NCBI GenBank assembly: GCA_032622095.1 | Contig: CP136066.1 | Span: forward strand, 102,943,319-103,007,318 | Direction of reading: 5' to 3' | Source of the DNA: Siphonodentalium dalli | Lineage: Eukaryota > Mollusca > Scaphopoda > Gadilida > Siphonodentaliidae | Length of the DNA: 64,000 nt | Part shown: piece by piece, positions 1-14,173 of the stretch | Layout: each line of letters starts with the position of its first letter | How positions within the stretch are numbered: the stretch's first letter is position 1 | Made by a program: the position numbers and the translations under genes | The notes under the pieces: model-generated | The model's input: the letters and a program-made list of their open reading frames with translations, nothing else | Database searches by the model: none | Told to the model about the DNA's origin: nothing

Positions 1-1594
1 AACTGAGTTTGCAATGTCACTTATTGAAAACTCTGTCACCAGATAGTACAGAAGTAACACCCCCTAGATATTACCATTGTCACTGACATGGAACGTCCAG
101 TTATCGAAATTGACCACGGCAATACTCAATGCTACGGGAAATGCCATGGCAACTTGCGGAATCTATAATGCAACAGCATTAAATTTGCCGTGGGACATTT
201 TTCCTATTTTTAAGGGCTGAACATCTCATTAACTTATCCACTCATTGCAGTCTGTTTTCAAGGCTACACTTCATTTGCCCATTGCAGATTATTGCTACAG
301 TTGTACATTCTCCATCCATTGCAGACTGTTCCCATAGACATGTCTGTAAGAAAAGGAGATAAAATAACCTATCTCGGAAAACTGAGTTTGCAATGTCACT
401 TATTGAAAACTCTGTCACCAGATAGTACAGAAGTAACACCCCCTAGACATTACCATTGTCACTGACATGGAACATCCAGTTCTCAAAATTGACCACGGCA
501 ATACTCAATGCTACGGGAAATGCCATGGCAACATGTGGAATCTCTATAATGCAACTGCATTAAATTTGCTGTGGGACATTTTTCCTAATGTTAAGGGCTG
601 AACATCTCATTAACTTATCCACTCATTGCAGTCTGTTTTCAAGGCTACACTTCATTTGCCCATTGCAGATTATTGCTACAGTTGTACATTCTCCACCCAT
701 TGCAGATTATTGCTACAGTTGTACATTCTCCATCCATTGCAGACTGTTCCCATAGACATGTCTGTAAGAAAAGGAGATAAAATAACCTATCTCGGAAAAC
801 TGAGTTTGCAATGTCACTTATTGAAAACTCTGTCACCAGATAGTACAGAAGTAACACCCCCTAGATATTACCATTGTCACTGACATGGAACGTCCAGTTA
901 TCGAAATTGACCACGGCAATACTCAATGCTACGGGAAATGCCATGGCAACTTGCGGAATCTATAATGCAACAGCATTAAATTTGCCGTGGGACATTTTTC
1001 CTATTTTTAAGGGCTGAACATCTCATTAACTTATCCACTCATTGCAGTCTGTTTTCAAGGCTACACTTCATTTGCCCATTGCAGATTATTGCTACAGTTG
1101 TACATTCTCCATCCATTGCAGACTGTTCCCATAGACATGTCTGTAAGAAAAGGAGATAAAATAACCTATCTCGGAAAACTGAGTTTGCAATGTCACTTAT
1201 TGAAAACTCTGTCACCAGATAGTACAGAAGTAACACCCCCTAGACATTACCATTGTCACTGACATGGAACATCCAGTTCTCAAAATTGACCACGGCAATA
1301 CTCAATGCTACGGGAAATGCCATGGCAACATGTGGAATCTCTATAATGCAACTGCATTAAATTTGCTGTGGGACATTTTTCCTAATGTTAAGGGCTGAAC
1401 ATCTCATTAACTTATCCACTCATTGCAGTCTGTTTTCAAGGCTACACTTCATTTGCCCATTGCAGATTATTGCTACAGTTGTACATTCTCCACCCATTGC
1501 AGATTATTGCTACAGTTGTACATTCTCCATCCATTGCAGACTGTTCCCATAGACATGTCTGTAAGAAAAGGAGATAAAATAACCTATCTCGGAA
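1..1594. repeat. Sat1 higher-order repeat, 2 x 797 bp
   Basis: Positions 1-797 and 798-1594 carry the same pair of monomers (one 381 bp, one 416 bp) with the same diagnostic variants, for example GGAACGTCCAGTTATCG in the first and GGAACATCCAGTTCTC in the second. The next unit after 1594 departs from the pattern. Confidence 0.85.
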
Positions 1595-3053
1595 AACTGA
1601 GTTTGCAATGTCACTTATTGAAAACTCTGTCACCAGATAGTACAGAAGTAACACCCCCTAGATATTACCATTGTCACTGACATGGAACATCCAGTTCTCG
1701 AAATTGACCACAGCAATACTCAATGCTACGGGAAATGCCATGGCAACATGTGGAATCTCTATAATGCAACTGCATTAAATTTGCCGTGGGACATTTTTCC
1801 TAATGTTAAGGGCTGAACATCTCATTAACTTATCCACTCATTGCAGTCTGTATTCAAGGCTACACTTCATTTGCCCATTGAAGATTATTGCTACAGTTGT
1901 ACATTCTCCACCCATTGCAGATTATTGCTACAGTTGTACATTCTCCATCCATTGCAGACTGTTCCCATAGACATGTCAGTAAGAAAAGGAGATAAAATAA
2001 CCTATCTCGGAAAACTGAGTTTGCAATGTCACTTATTGAAAACTCTGTCACCAGATAGTACAGAAGTAACACCCCCTAGACATTACCATTGTCACTGACA
2101 TGCAACATCCAGTTCTCGAAATTGACCACGGCAATACTCAATGCTACGGGAAATGCCATGGCAACTTGTTGAATCTATAATGCAACAGCATTAAATTTGC
2201 CGTGGGACATTTTTCCTATTTTTAAGGGCTGAACATCTCATTAACTTATCCACTCATTGCAGTCTGTTTTCAAGGCTACACTTCATTTGCCCATTGCAGA
2301 TTATTGGTACAGTTGTACATTCTCCATCCATTGCAGACTGTTCCCATAGACATGTCTGTAAGAAAAGGAGATAAAATAACCTATCTCGGAAAACTGAGTT
2401 TGCAATGTCACTTATTGAAAACTCTGTCACCAGATAGTACAGAAGTAACACCCCCTAGATATTACCATTGTCACTGACATGGAACATCCAGTTCTTGAAA
2501 TTGACCACGGCAATACTCAATGCTACGGGAAATGCCATGGCAACATGTGGAATCTATAATGCAACAGCATTAAATTTGCTGTGGGACATTTTTCCTATTT
2601 TTAAGGGCTGAACATCTCATTTACTTATCCACTCATTGCAGTCTGTTTTCAAGGCTACACTTCATTTGCCCATTGCAGATTATTGCTACAGTTGTACATT
2701 CTCCATCCATTTCAGATTATTGCTACATTTGTACATTCTCCATCCATTGCAGACTGTTCCCATAGACATGTCAGTAAGAAAAGGAGATAAAATAACCTAT
2801 CTCGGAAAACTGAGTTTGCAATGTCACTTATTGAAAACTCTGTCACCAGATAGTACAGAAGTAACACCCCCTAGACATTACCATTGTCACTGACATGGAA
2901 CATCCAGTTCTCGAAATTGACCACGGCAATACTCAATGCTACGGGAAATGCCATGGCAACATGTGGAATCTCTATAATGCAACAGCATTAAATTTGCCAT
3001 GGGACATTTTTCCTAATGTTAAGGGCTGAACATCTCATTAACTTATCCACTCA

Positions 3054-6000
3054 TTGCAGTCTGTTTTCAAGGCTACACTTCATTTGCCCATTGCAGATTA
3101 TTGCTACAGTTGTACATTCTCCATTCATTGTAGATTATTGCTACATTTGTACATTCTCCATCCATTGCAGACTGTTCCCATAGACATGTCAGTAAGAAAA
3201 GGAGATAAAATAACCTATCTCGGAAAACTGAGTTTGCAATGTCACTTATTGAAAACTCTGTCACCAGATAGTACAGAAGTAACACCCCCTAGACATTACC
3301 ATTGTCACTGACATGGAACATCCAGTTCTCGAAATTGACCACGGCAATACTCAATGCTACGGGAAATGCCATGGCAACATTTGGAATCTATAATGCAACA
3401 GCATTAAATTTGCTGTGGGACATTTTTCCTATTTTTAATGGCTGAACATCTCATTAACTTATCCACTCATTGCAGTCTGTTTTCAAGGCTACACTTCATT
3501 TGCCCATTGCAGATTATTGGTACAGTTGTACATTCTCCATCCATTGCAGACTGTTCCCATAGACATGTCTGTAAGAAAAGGAGATAAAATAACCTATCTC
3601 GGAAAACTGAGTTTGCAATGTCACTTATTGAAAACTCTGTCACCAGATAGTACAGAAGTAACACCCCCTAGATATTACCATTGTCACTGACATGGAACAT
3701 CCAGTTATCGAAATTGACCACGGCAATACTCAATGCTACGGGAAATGCCATGGCAACATGTGGAACTATAATGCAACAGCATTAAATTTGCCGTGGGACA
3801 TTTTTCCTATTTTTAAGGGCTGAACATCTCATTAACTTATCCACTCATTGCAGTCTGTTTTCAAGGCTACACTTCATTTGCCCATTGCAGATTATTGCTA
3901 CAGTTGTACATTCTCCATCCATTGCAGATTATTGCTACATTTGTACATTCTCCATCCATTGCAGACTGTTCCCATAGACATGTCTGTAAGAAAAGGAGAT
4001 AAAATAACCTATCTCGGAAAACTGAGTTTGCAATGTCACTTATTGAAAACTCTGTCACCAGATAGTACAGAAGTAACACCCCCTAGATATTACCATTGTC
4101 ACTGACATGGAACATCCAGTTATCGAAATTGACCACGGCAATACTCAATGCTACGGGAAATGCCATGGCAACATGTGGAACTATAATGCAACAGCATTAA
4201 ATTTGCCGTGGGACATTTTTCCTATTTTTAAGGGCTGAACATCTCATTAACTTATCCACTCATTGCAGTCTGTTTTCAAGGCTACACTTCATTTGCCCAT
4301 TGCAGATTTTTGCTACAGTTGTACATTCTCCACCCATTGCAGATTATTGCTACAGTTGTACATTCTCCATCCATTGCAGACTGTTCCCATAGACATGTCT
4401 GTAAGAAAAGGAGATAAAATAACCTATCTCGGAAAACTGAGTTTGCAATGTCACTTATTGAAAACTCTGTCACCAGATAGTACAGAAGTAACACCCCCTA
4501 GATATTACCATTGTCACTGACATGGAACATCCAGTTCTTGAAATTGACCACGGCAATACTCAATGCTACGGGAAATGCCATGGCAACATGTGGAATCTAT
4601 AATGCAACAGCATTAAATTTGCTGTGGGACATTTTTCCTAATTTTAAGGGCTGAACATCTCATTAACTTATCCACTCATTGCAGTCTGTTTTCAAGGCTA
4701 CACTTCATTTGCCCATTGCAGATTTTTGCTACAGTTGTACATTCTCCACCCATTGCAGATTATTGCTACAGTTGTACATTCTCCACCCATTGCAGATTAT
4801 TGCTACAGTTGTACATTCTCCATCCATTGCAGACTGTTCCCATAGACATGTCTGTAAGAAAAGGAGATAAAATAACCTATCTCGGAAAACTGAGTTTGCA
4901 TTGTCACTTATTGAAAACTCTGTCACCAGATAGTACAGAAGTAACAACCCCTAGATATTACCATTGTCACTGACATGGAACATCCAGTTCTCGAAATTGA
5001 CCACGGCAATACTCAATGCTACGGGAAATGCCATGGCAACATGTGGAATCTCTATAATGCAACAGCATTAAATTTGCCATGGGACATTTTTCCTAATGTT
5101 AAGGGCTGAACATCTCATTAACTTATCCACTCATTGCAGTCTGTTTTCAAGGCTACACTTCATTTGCCCATTGCAGATTATTGCTACAGTTGTACATTCT
5201 CCATTCATTGTAGATTATTGCTACATTTGTACATTCTCCATCCATTGCAGACTGTTCCCATAGACATGTCAGTAAGAAAAGGAGATAAAATAACCTATCT
5301 CGGAAAACTGAGTTTGCAATGTCACTTATTGAAAACTCTGTCACCAGATAGTACAGAAGTAACACCCCCTAGACATTACCATTGTCACTGACATGGAACA
5401 TCCAGTTCTCGAAATTGACCACGGCAATACTCAATGCTACGGGAAATGCCATGGCAACATTTGGAATCTATAATGCAACAGCATTAAATTTGCTGTGGGA
5501 CATTTTTCCTATTTTTAATGGCTGAACATCTCATTAACTTATCCACTCATTGCAGTCTGTTTTCAAGGCTACACTTCATTTGCCCATTGCAGATTATTGG
5601 TACAGTTGTACATTCTCCATCCATTGCAGACTGTTCCCATAGACATGTCTGTAAGAAAAGGAGATAAAATAACCTATCTCGGAAAACTGAGTTTGCAATG
5701 TCACTTATTGAAAACTCTGTCACCAGATAGTACAGAAGTAACACCCCCTAGATATTACCATTGTCACTGACATGGAACATCCAGTTATCGAAATTGACCA
5801 CGGCAATACTCAATGCTACGGGAAATGCCATGGCAACATGTGGAACTATAATGCAACAGCATTAAATTTGCCGTGGGACATTTTTCCTATTTTTAAGGGC
5901 TGAACATCTCATTAACTTATCCACTCATTGCAGTCTGTTTTCAAGGCTACACTTCATTTGCCCATTGCAGATTATTGCTACAGTTGTACATTCTCCATCC

Positions 6001-7213
6001 ATTGCAGATTATTGCTACATTTGTACATTCTCCATCCATTGCAGACTGTTCCCATAGACATGTCTGTAAGAAAAGGAGATAAAATAACCTATCTCGGAAA
6101 ACTGAGTTTGCAATGTCACTTATTGAAAACTCTGTCACCAGATAGTACAGAAGTAACACCCCCTAGATATTACCATTGTCACTGACATGGAACATCCAGT
6201 TATCGAAATTGACCACGGCAATACTCAATGCTACGGGAAATGCCATGGCAACATGTGGAACTATAATGCAACAGCATTAAATTTGCCGTGGGACATTTTT
6301 CCTATTTTTAAGGGCTGAACATCTCATTAACTTATCCACTCATTGCAGTCTGTTTTCAAGGCTACACTTCATTTGCCCATTGCAGATTTTTGCTACAGTT
6401 GTACATTCTCCACCCATTGCAGATTATTGCTACAGTTGTACATTCTCCATCCATTGCAGACTGTTCCCATAGACATGTCTGTAAGAAAAGGAGATAAAAT
6501 AACCTATCTCGGAAAACTGAGTTTGCAATGTCACTTATTGAAAACTCTGTCACCAGATAGTACAGAAGTAACACCCCCTAGATATTACCATTGTCACTGA
6601 CATGGAACATCCAGTTCTTGAAATTGACCACGGCAATACTCAATGCTACGGGAAATGCCATGGCAACATGTGGAATCTATAATGCAACAGCATTAAATTT
6701 GCTGTGGGACATTTTTCCTAATTTTAAGGGCTGAACATCTCATTAACTTATCCACTCATTGCAGTCTGTTTTCAAGGCTACACTTCATTTGCCCATTGCA
6801 GATTTTTGCTACAGTTGTACATTCTCCACCCATTGCAGATTATTGCTACAGTTGTACATTCTCCACCCATTGCAGATTATTGCTACAGTTGTACATTCTC
6901 CATCCATTGCAGACTGTTCCCATAGACATGTCTGTAAGAAAAGGAGATAAAATAACCTATCTCGGAAAACTGAGTTTGCATTGTCACTTATTGAAAACTC
7001 TGTCACCAGATAGTACAGAAGTAACAACCCCTAGATATTACCATTGTCACTGACATGGAACATCCAGTTCTCGAAATTGACCACGGCAATACTCAATGCT
7101 ACGGGAAATGCCATGGCAACATGTGGAATCTCTATAATGCAACTGCATTAAATTTGCCGTGGGACATTTTTCCTAATGTTAAGGGCTGAACATCTCATTA
7201 ACTTATCCACTCA
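3054..7213. repeat. Sat1 higher-order repeat, 2 x 2080 bp
   Basis: The monomer length series 416, 378, 415, 416, 455 occurs twice in a row (3054-5133 and 5134-7213). Variant bases agree throughout the parts I compared, including the rare three-subrepeat monomer and the CCATTCATTGTAGATT variant. The two blocks look essentially identical, so the duplication is recent or is an assembly duplication. Confidence 0.9.
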
Positions 7214-9294
7214 TTGCAGTTTGTTTTCAAGGCTACACTTCATTTGCCCATTGCAGATTATTGCTACAGTTGTACATTCTCCATCCATTGTAGATTATTG
7301 CTACATTTGTACATTCTCCATCCATTGCAGAATGTTCCCATAGACATGTCTGTAAGAAAAGGAGATAAAATAACCTATCTCGGAAAACTGAGTTTGCAAT
7401 GTAACTTATTGAAAACTCTGTCACCAGATAGTACAGAAGTAACACCCCCTAGATATTACCATTGTCAATGACATGGAACATCCAGTTCTCGAAATTGACC
7501 ACGGCAATACTCAATGCTACGGGAAATGCCATGGCAACATGTGGAATCTATAATGCAACAGCATTAAATTTGCCATGGGACATTTTTCCTAATTTTAAGG
7601 GCTGAACATCTCATTAATTTATCCACTCATTGCAGTTTGTTTTCAAGGCTACACTTCATTTGCCCATTGCAGATTTTTGCTACAGTTGTACATTCTCCAC
7701 CCATTGCAGATTATTGCTACAGTTGTACATTCACCATCCATTGCAGACTGTTCCCATAGACATGTCTGTAAGAAAAGGAGATAAAATAACCTATCTCGGA
7801 AAACTGAGTTTGCAATGTCACTTATTGAAAACTCTGTCACCAGATAGTACAGAAGTAACACCCCCTAGACATTACCATTGTCACTGACATGGAACATCCA
7901 GTTCTCAAAATTGACCACGTCAATACTCAATGCTACGGGAAATGCCATGGCAACATTTGGAATCTATAATGCAACAGCATTAAATTTGCCGTGGGACATT
8001 TTTCCTAATTTTAAGGGCTGAACATCTCATTAACTTATCCACTTATTGCAGTCTGTTTTCAAGGCTACACTTCATTTGCCCATTGCAGATTATTGCTACA
8101 GTTGTACATTCTCCATCCATTGTAGATTATTGCTACATTTGTACATTCTCCATCCATTGCAGACTGTTCCCATAGACATGTCAGTAAGAAAAGGAGATAA
8201 AATAACCTATCTCGGAAAACTGAGTTTGCAATGTCACTTATTGAAAACTCTGTCACCAGATAGTACAGAAGTAACACCCCCTAGACATTACCATTGTCAC
8301 TGACATGGAACATCCAGTTCTCGAAATTGACCACGGCAATACTCAATGCTACGGGAAATGCCATGGCAACATGTGGAATCTCTATAATGCAACAGCATTA
8401 AATTTGCCATGGGACATTTTTCCTAATGTTAAGGGCTGAACATCTCATTAACTTATCCACTCATTGCAGTCTGTTTTCAAGGCTACACTTCATTTGCCCA
8501 TTGCAGATTATTGCTACAGTTGTACATTCTCCATCCATTGCAGATTATTGCTACATTTGTACATTCTCCATCCATTGCAGACTGTTCCCATAGACATGTC
8601 TGTAAGAAAAGGAGATAAAATAACCTATCTCGGAAAACTGAGTTTGCAATGTCACTTATTGAAAACTCTGTCACCAGATAGTACAGAAGTAACACCCCCT
8701 AGATATTACCATTGTCACTGACATGGAACGTCCAGTTATCGAAATTGACCACGGTAATACTCAATGCTACGGGAAATGCCATGGCAACATGTGGAACTAT
8801 AATGCAACAGCATTAAATTTGCCGTGGGACATTTTTCCTAATTTTAAGGGCTGAACATCTCATTAACTTATCCACTCATTGCAGTCTGTTTTCAAGGCTA
8901 CACTTCATTTGCCCATTGCAGATTATTGCTACAGTTGTACATTCTCCATTCATTGTAGATTATTGCTACATTTGTACATTCTCCATCCATTGCAGACTGT
9001 TCCCATAGACATGTCAGTAAGAAAAGGAGATAAAATAACCTATCTCGGAAAACTGAGTTTGCAATGTCACTTATTGAAAACTCTGTCACCAGATAGTACA
9101 GAAGTAACACCCCCTAGACATTACCATTGTCACTGACATGGAACATCCAGTTCTCGAAATTGACCACGGCAATACTCAATGCTACGGGAAATGCCATGGC
9201 AACATTTGGAATCTATAATGCAACAGCATTAAATTTGCTGTGGGACATTTTTCCTATTTTTAAGGGCTGAACATCTCATTAACTTATCCACTCA

Positions 9295-11714
9295 TTGCAG
9301 TCTGTTTTCAAGGCTACACTTCATTTGCCCATTGCAGATTATTGGTACAGTTGTACATTCTCCATCCATTGCAGACTGTTCCCATAGACATGTCTGTAAG
9401 AAAAGGAGATAAAATAACCTATCTCGGAAAACTGAGTTTGCAATGTCACTTATTGAAAACTCTGTCACCAGATAGTACAGAAGTAACACCCCCTAGACAT
9501 TACCATTGTCACTGACATGGAACATCCAGTTATTGAAATTGACCACAGCAATACTCAATGCTATGGGAAATGTCATGGCAACATTTGGAATCTATAATGC
9601 AACAGCATTAAATTTGCCGTGGGACATTTTTCCTAATTTTAAGGGCTGAACCTCTCATTAACATATCCACTCATTGCAGTCTGTTTTCAAGGCTACACTT
9701 CATTTGCCCATTGCAGATTATTGCTACAGTTGTACATTCTCCATCCATTGCAGATTATTGCTACATTTGTACATTCTCCATCCATTGCAGACTGTTCCCA
9801 TAGACATGTCTGTAAGAAAAGGAGATAAAATAACCTATCTCGGAAAACTGAGTTTGCAATGTCACTTATTGAAAACTCTGTCACCAGATAGTACAGAAGT
9901 AACACCCCCTAGATATTACCATTGTCACTGACATGGAACATCCAGTTATCGAAATTGACCACGGCAATACTCAATGCTACGGGAAATGCCATGGCAACAT
10001 GTGGAACTATAATGCAACAGCATTAAATTTGCCGTGGGACATTTTTCCTATTTTTAAGGGCTGAACATCTCATTAACTTATCCACTCATTGCAGTCTGTT
10101 TTCAAGGCTACACTTCATTTGCCCATTGCAGATTATTGCTACAGTTGTACATTCGCCCTCCATTGTAGATTATTGCTACATTTGTACATTCTCCATCCAT
10201 TGCAGACTGTTCCCATAGACATGTCTGTAAGAAAAGGAGATAAAATAACCTATCTCGGAAAACTGAGTTTGCAATGTCACTTATTGAAAACTCTGTCACC
10301 AGATAGTACAGAAGTAACACCCCCTAGACATTACCATTGTCACTGACATGGAACATCCAGTTCTCGAAATTGACCACGGCAATACTCAATGCTACGGGAA
10401 ATGCCATGGCAACTTGTGGAATCTATAATGCAACAGCATTAAATTTGCTGTGGGACATTTTTCCTATTTTTAAGGGCTGAACATCTCATTAACTTATCCA
10501 CTCATTGCAGTCTGTTTTCAAGGCTACACTTCATTTGCCCATTGCAGATTATTGGTACAGTTGTACATTCTCCATCCATTGCAGACTGTTCCCATAGACA
10601 TGTCTGTAAGAAAAGGAGATAAAATAACCTATCTCGGAAAACTGAGTTTGCAATGTCACTTATTGAAAACTCTGTCACCAGATAGTACAGAAGTAACACC
10701 CCCTAGACATTACCATTGTCACTGACATGGAACATCCAGTTATTGAAATTGACCACAGCAATACTCAATGCTATGGGAAATGCCATGGCAACATTTGGAA
10801 TCTATAATGCAACAGCATTAAATTTGCCGTGGGACATTTTTCCTAATTTTAAGGGCTGAACCTCTCATTAACATATCCACTCATTGCAGTCTGTTTTCAA
10901 GGCTACACTTCATTTGCCCATTGCAGATTATTGCTACAGTTGTACATTCTCCATCCATTGCAGATTATTGCTACATTTGTACATTCTCCATCCATTGCAG
11001 ACTGTTCCCATAGACATGTCTGTAAGAAAAGGAGATAAAATAACCTATCTCGGAAAACTGAGTTTGCAATGTCACTTATTGAAAACTCTGTCACCAGATA
11101 GTACAGAAGTAACACCCCCTAGATATTACCATTGTCACTGACATGGAACATCCAGTTATCGAAATTGACCACGGCAATACTCAATGCTACGGGAAATGCC
11201 ATGGCAACATGTGGAACTATAATGCAACAGCATTAAATTTGCCGTGGGACATTTTTCCTATTTTTAAGGGCTGAACATCTCATTAACTTATCCACTCATT
11301 GCAGTCTGTTTTCAAGGCTACACTTCATTTGCCCATTGCAGATTATTGCTACAGTTGTACATTCGCCCTCCATTGTAGATTATTGCTACATTTGTACATT
11401 CTCCATCCATTGCAGACTGTTCCCATAGACATGTCTGTAAGAAAAGGAGATAAAATAACCTATCTCGGAAAACTGAGTTTGCAATGTCACTTATTGAAAA
11501 CTCTGTCACCAGATAGTACAGAAGTAACACCCCCTAGACATTACCATTGTCACTGACATGGAACATCCAGTTCTCGAAATTGACCACGGCAATACTCAAT
11601 GCTACGGGAAATGCCATGGCAACTTGTGGAATCTATAATGCAACAGCATTAAATTTGCTGTGGGACATTTTTCCTAATTTTAAGGGCTGAGCATCTCATT
11701 AACATATCCACTCA
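9295..11714. repeat. Sat1 higher-order repeat, 2 x 1210 bp
   Basis: The series 379, 415, 416 repeats at 9295-10504 and 10505-11714. Shared private variants include ATTCGCCCTCCATTG and CAATGCTATGGGAAATG. Only an occasional single-base difference is visible, such as TGTCATGG against TGCCATGG. Confidence 0.88.
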
Positions 11715-14173
11715 TTGCAGTCTGTTTTCAAGGCTACACTTCATTTGCCCATTGCAGATTTTTGCTACAGTTGTACATTCTCCACCCATTGCAGATTATT
11801 GCTAGAGTTGTACATTCTCCATCCATTGCAGACTGTTCCCATAGACATGTCTGTAAGAAAAGGAGATAAAATAACCTATCTCGGAAAACTGAGTTTGCAA
11901 TGTCACTTATTGAAAACTCTGTCACCAGATAGTACAGAAGTAACACCCCCTAGATATTACCATTGTCACTGACATGGAACGTCCAGTTATCGAAATTTAC
12001 CACGGTAATACTCAATGCTATGGGAAATGCCATGGCAACATGTGGAACTATAATGCAACAGCATTAAATTTGCCGTGGGACATTTTTCCTAATTTTAAGG
12101 GCTGAACATCTCATTAACTTATCCACTCATTGCAGTCTGTTTTCAAGGCTACACTTCATTTGCCCATTGCAGATTATTGGTACAGTTGTACATTCTCCAT
12201 CCATTGCAGACTGTTCCCATAGACATGTCTGTAAGAAAAGGAGATAAAATAACCTATCTCGGAAAACTGAGTTTGCAATGTCACTTATTGAAAACTCTGT
12301 CACCAGATAGTACAGAAGTAACACCCCCTAGACATTACCATTGTCACTGACATGGATCATCCAGTTCTCAAAATTGACCATGTCAATACTCAATGCTACA
12401 GGAAATGCCATGGCAACATTTGGAATCTATAATGCAACAGCATTAAATTTGCCGTGGGACATTTTTCCTAATTTTAAGGGCTGAACCTCTCATTAACATA
12501 TCCACTCATTGCAGTCTGTTTTCAAGGCTACACTTCATTTGCCCATTGCAGATTATTGCTACAGTTGTACATTCTCCATCCATTGCAGATTATTGCTACA
12601 TTTGTACATTCTCCATCCATTGCAGACTGTTCCCATAGACATGTCTGTAAGAAAAGGAGATAAAATAACCTATCTCGGAAAACTGAGTTTGCAATGTCAC
12701 TTATTGAAAACTCTGTCACCAGATAGTACAGAAGTAACACCCCCTAGATATTACCATTGTCACTGACATGGAACATCCAGTTATCGAAATTGACCACGGC
12801 AATACTCAATGCTACGGGAAATGCCATGGCAACATGTGGAACTATAATGCAACAGCATTAAATTTGCCGTGGGACATTTTTCCTATTTTTAAGGGCTGAA
12901 CATCTCATTAACTTATGTACTCATTGCAGTCTGTTTTCAAGGCTACACTTCATTTGCCCATTGCAGATTATTGCTACAGTTGTACATTCGCCCTCCATTG
13001 TAGATATTGCTACATTTGTACATTCTCCATCCATTGCAGACTGTTCCCATAGACATGTCAGTAAGAAAAGGAGATAAAATAACCTATCTCGGAAAACTGA
13101 GTTTGCAATGTCACTTATTGAAAACTCTGTCACCAGATAGTACAGAAGTAACACCCCCTAGACATTACCATTGTCACTGACATGCAACATCCAGTTCTCG
13201 AAATTGACCACGGCAATACTCAATGCTACGGGAAATGCCATGGCAACTTGTGGAATCTATAATGCAACAGCATTAAATTTGCTGTGGGACATTTTTCCTA
13301 ATTTTAAGGGCTGAGCATCTCATTAACATATCCACTCATTGCAGTCTGTTTTCAAGGCTACACTTCATTTGCCCATTGCAGATTTTTGCTACAGTTGTAC
13401 ATTCTCCACCCATTGCAGATTATTGCTACAGTTGTACATTCTCCATCCATTGCAGACTGTTCCCATAGGCATGTCTGTAAGAAAAGGAGATAAAATAACC
13501 TATCTCGGAAAACTGAGTTTGCAATGTCACTTATTGAAAACTCTGTCACCAGATAGTACAGAAGTAACAACCCCTAGATATTACCATTGTCACTGACATG
13601 GAACATCCAGTTCTCGAAATTGACAACGGCAATACTCAATGCTACGGGAAATGCCATGGCAACATGTGGAATCTCTATAATGCAACTGCATTAAATTTAC
13701 CGTAGGACATTTTTCCTAATGTTAAGGGCTGAACATCTCATTAACTTATCCACTCATTGCAGTTTGTTTTCAAGGCTACACTTCATTTGCCCATTGCAGA
13801 TTATTGCTACAGTTGTACATTCTCCACCCATTGCAGATTATTGCTACAGTTGTACATTCTCCATCCATTGCAGAATGTTCCCATAGACATGTCTGTAAGA
13901 AAAGGAGATAAAATAACCTATCTCGGAAAACTGAGTTTGCAATGTCACTTATTGAAAACTCTGTCACCAGATAGTACAGATGTAACACCCCCCTAGACAT
14001 TACCATTGTCACTGACATGGAACATCCAGTTCTCAAAATTGACCACGGCAATACTCAATGCTACAGGAAATGCCATGGCAACATTTGGAATCTATAATGC
14101 AACAGCATTAAATTTGCCGTGGGACATTTTTCCTAATTTTAAGGGCTGAACATCTCATTAACTTATCTACTCA

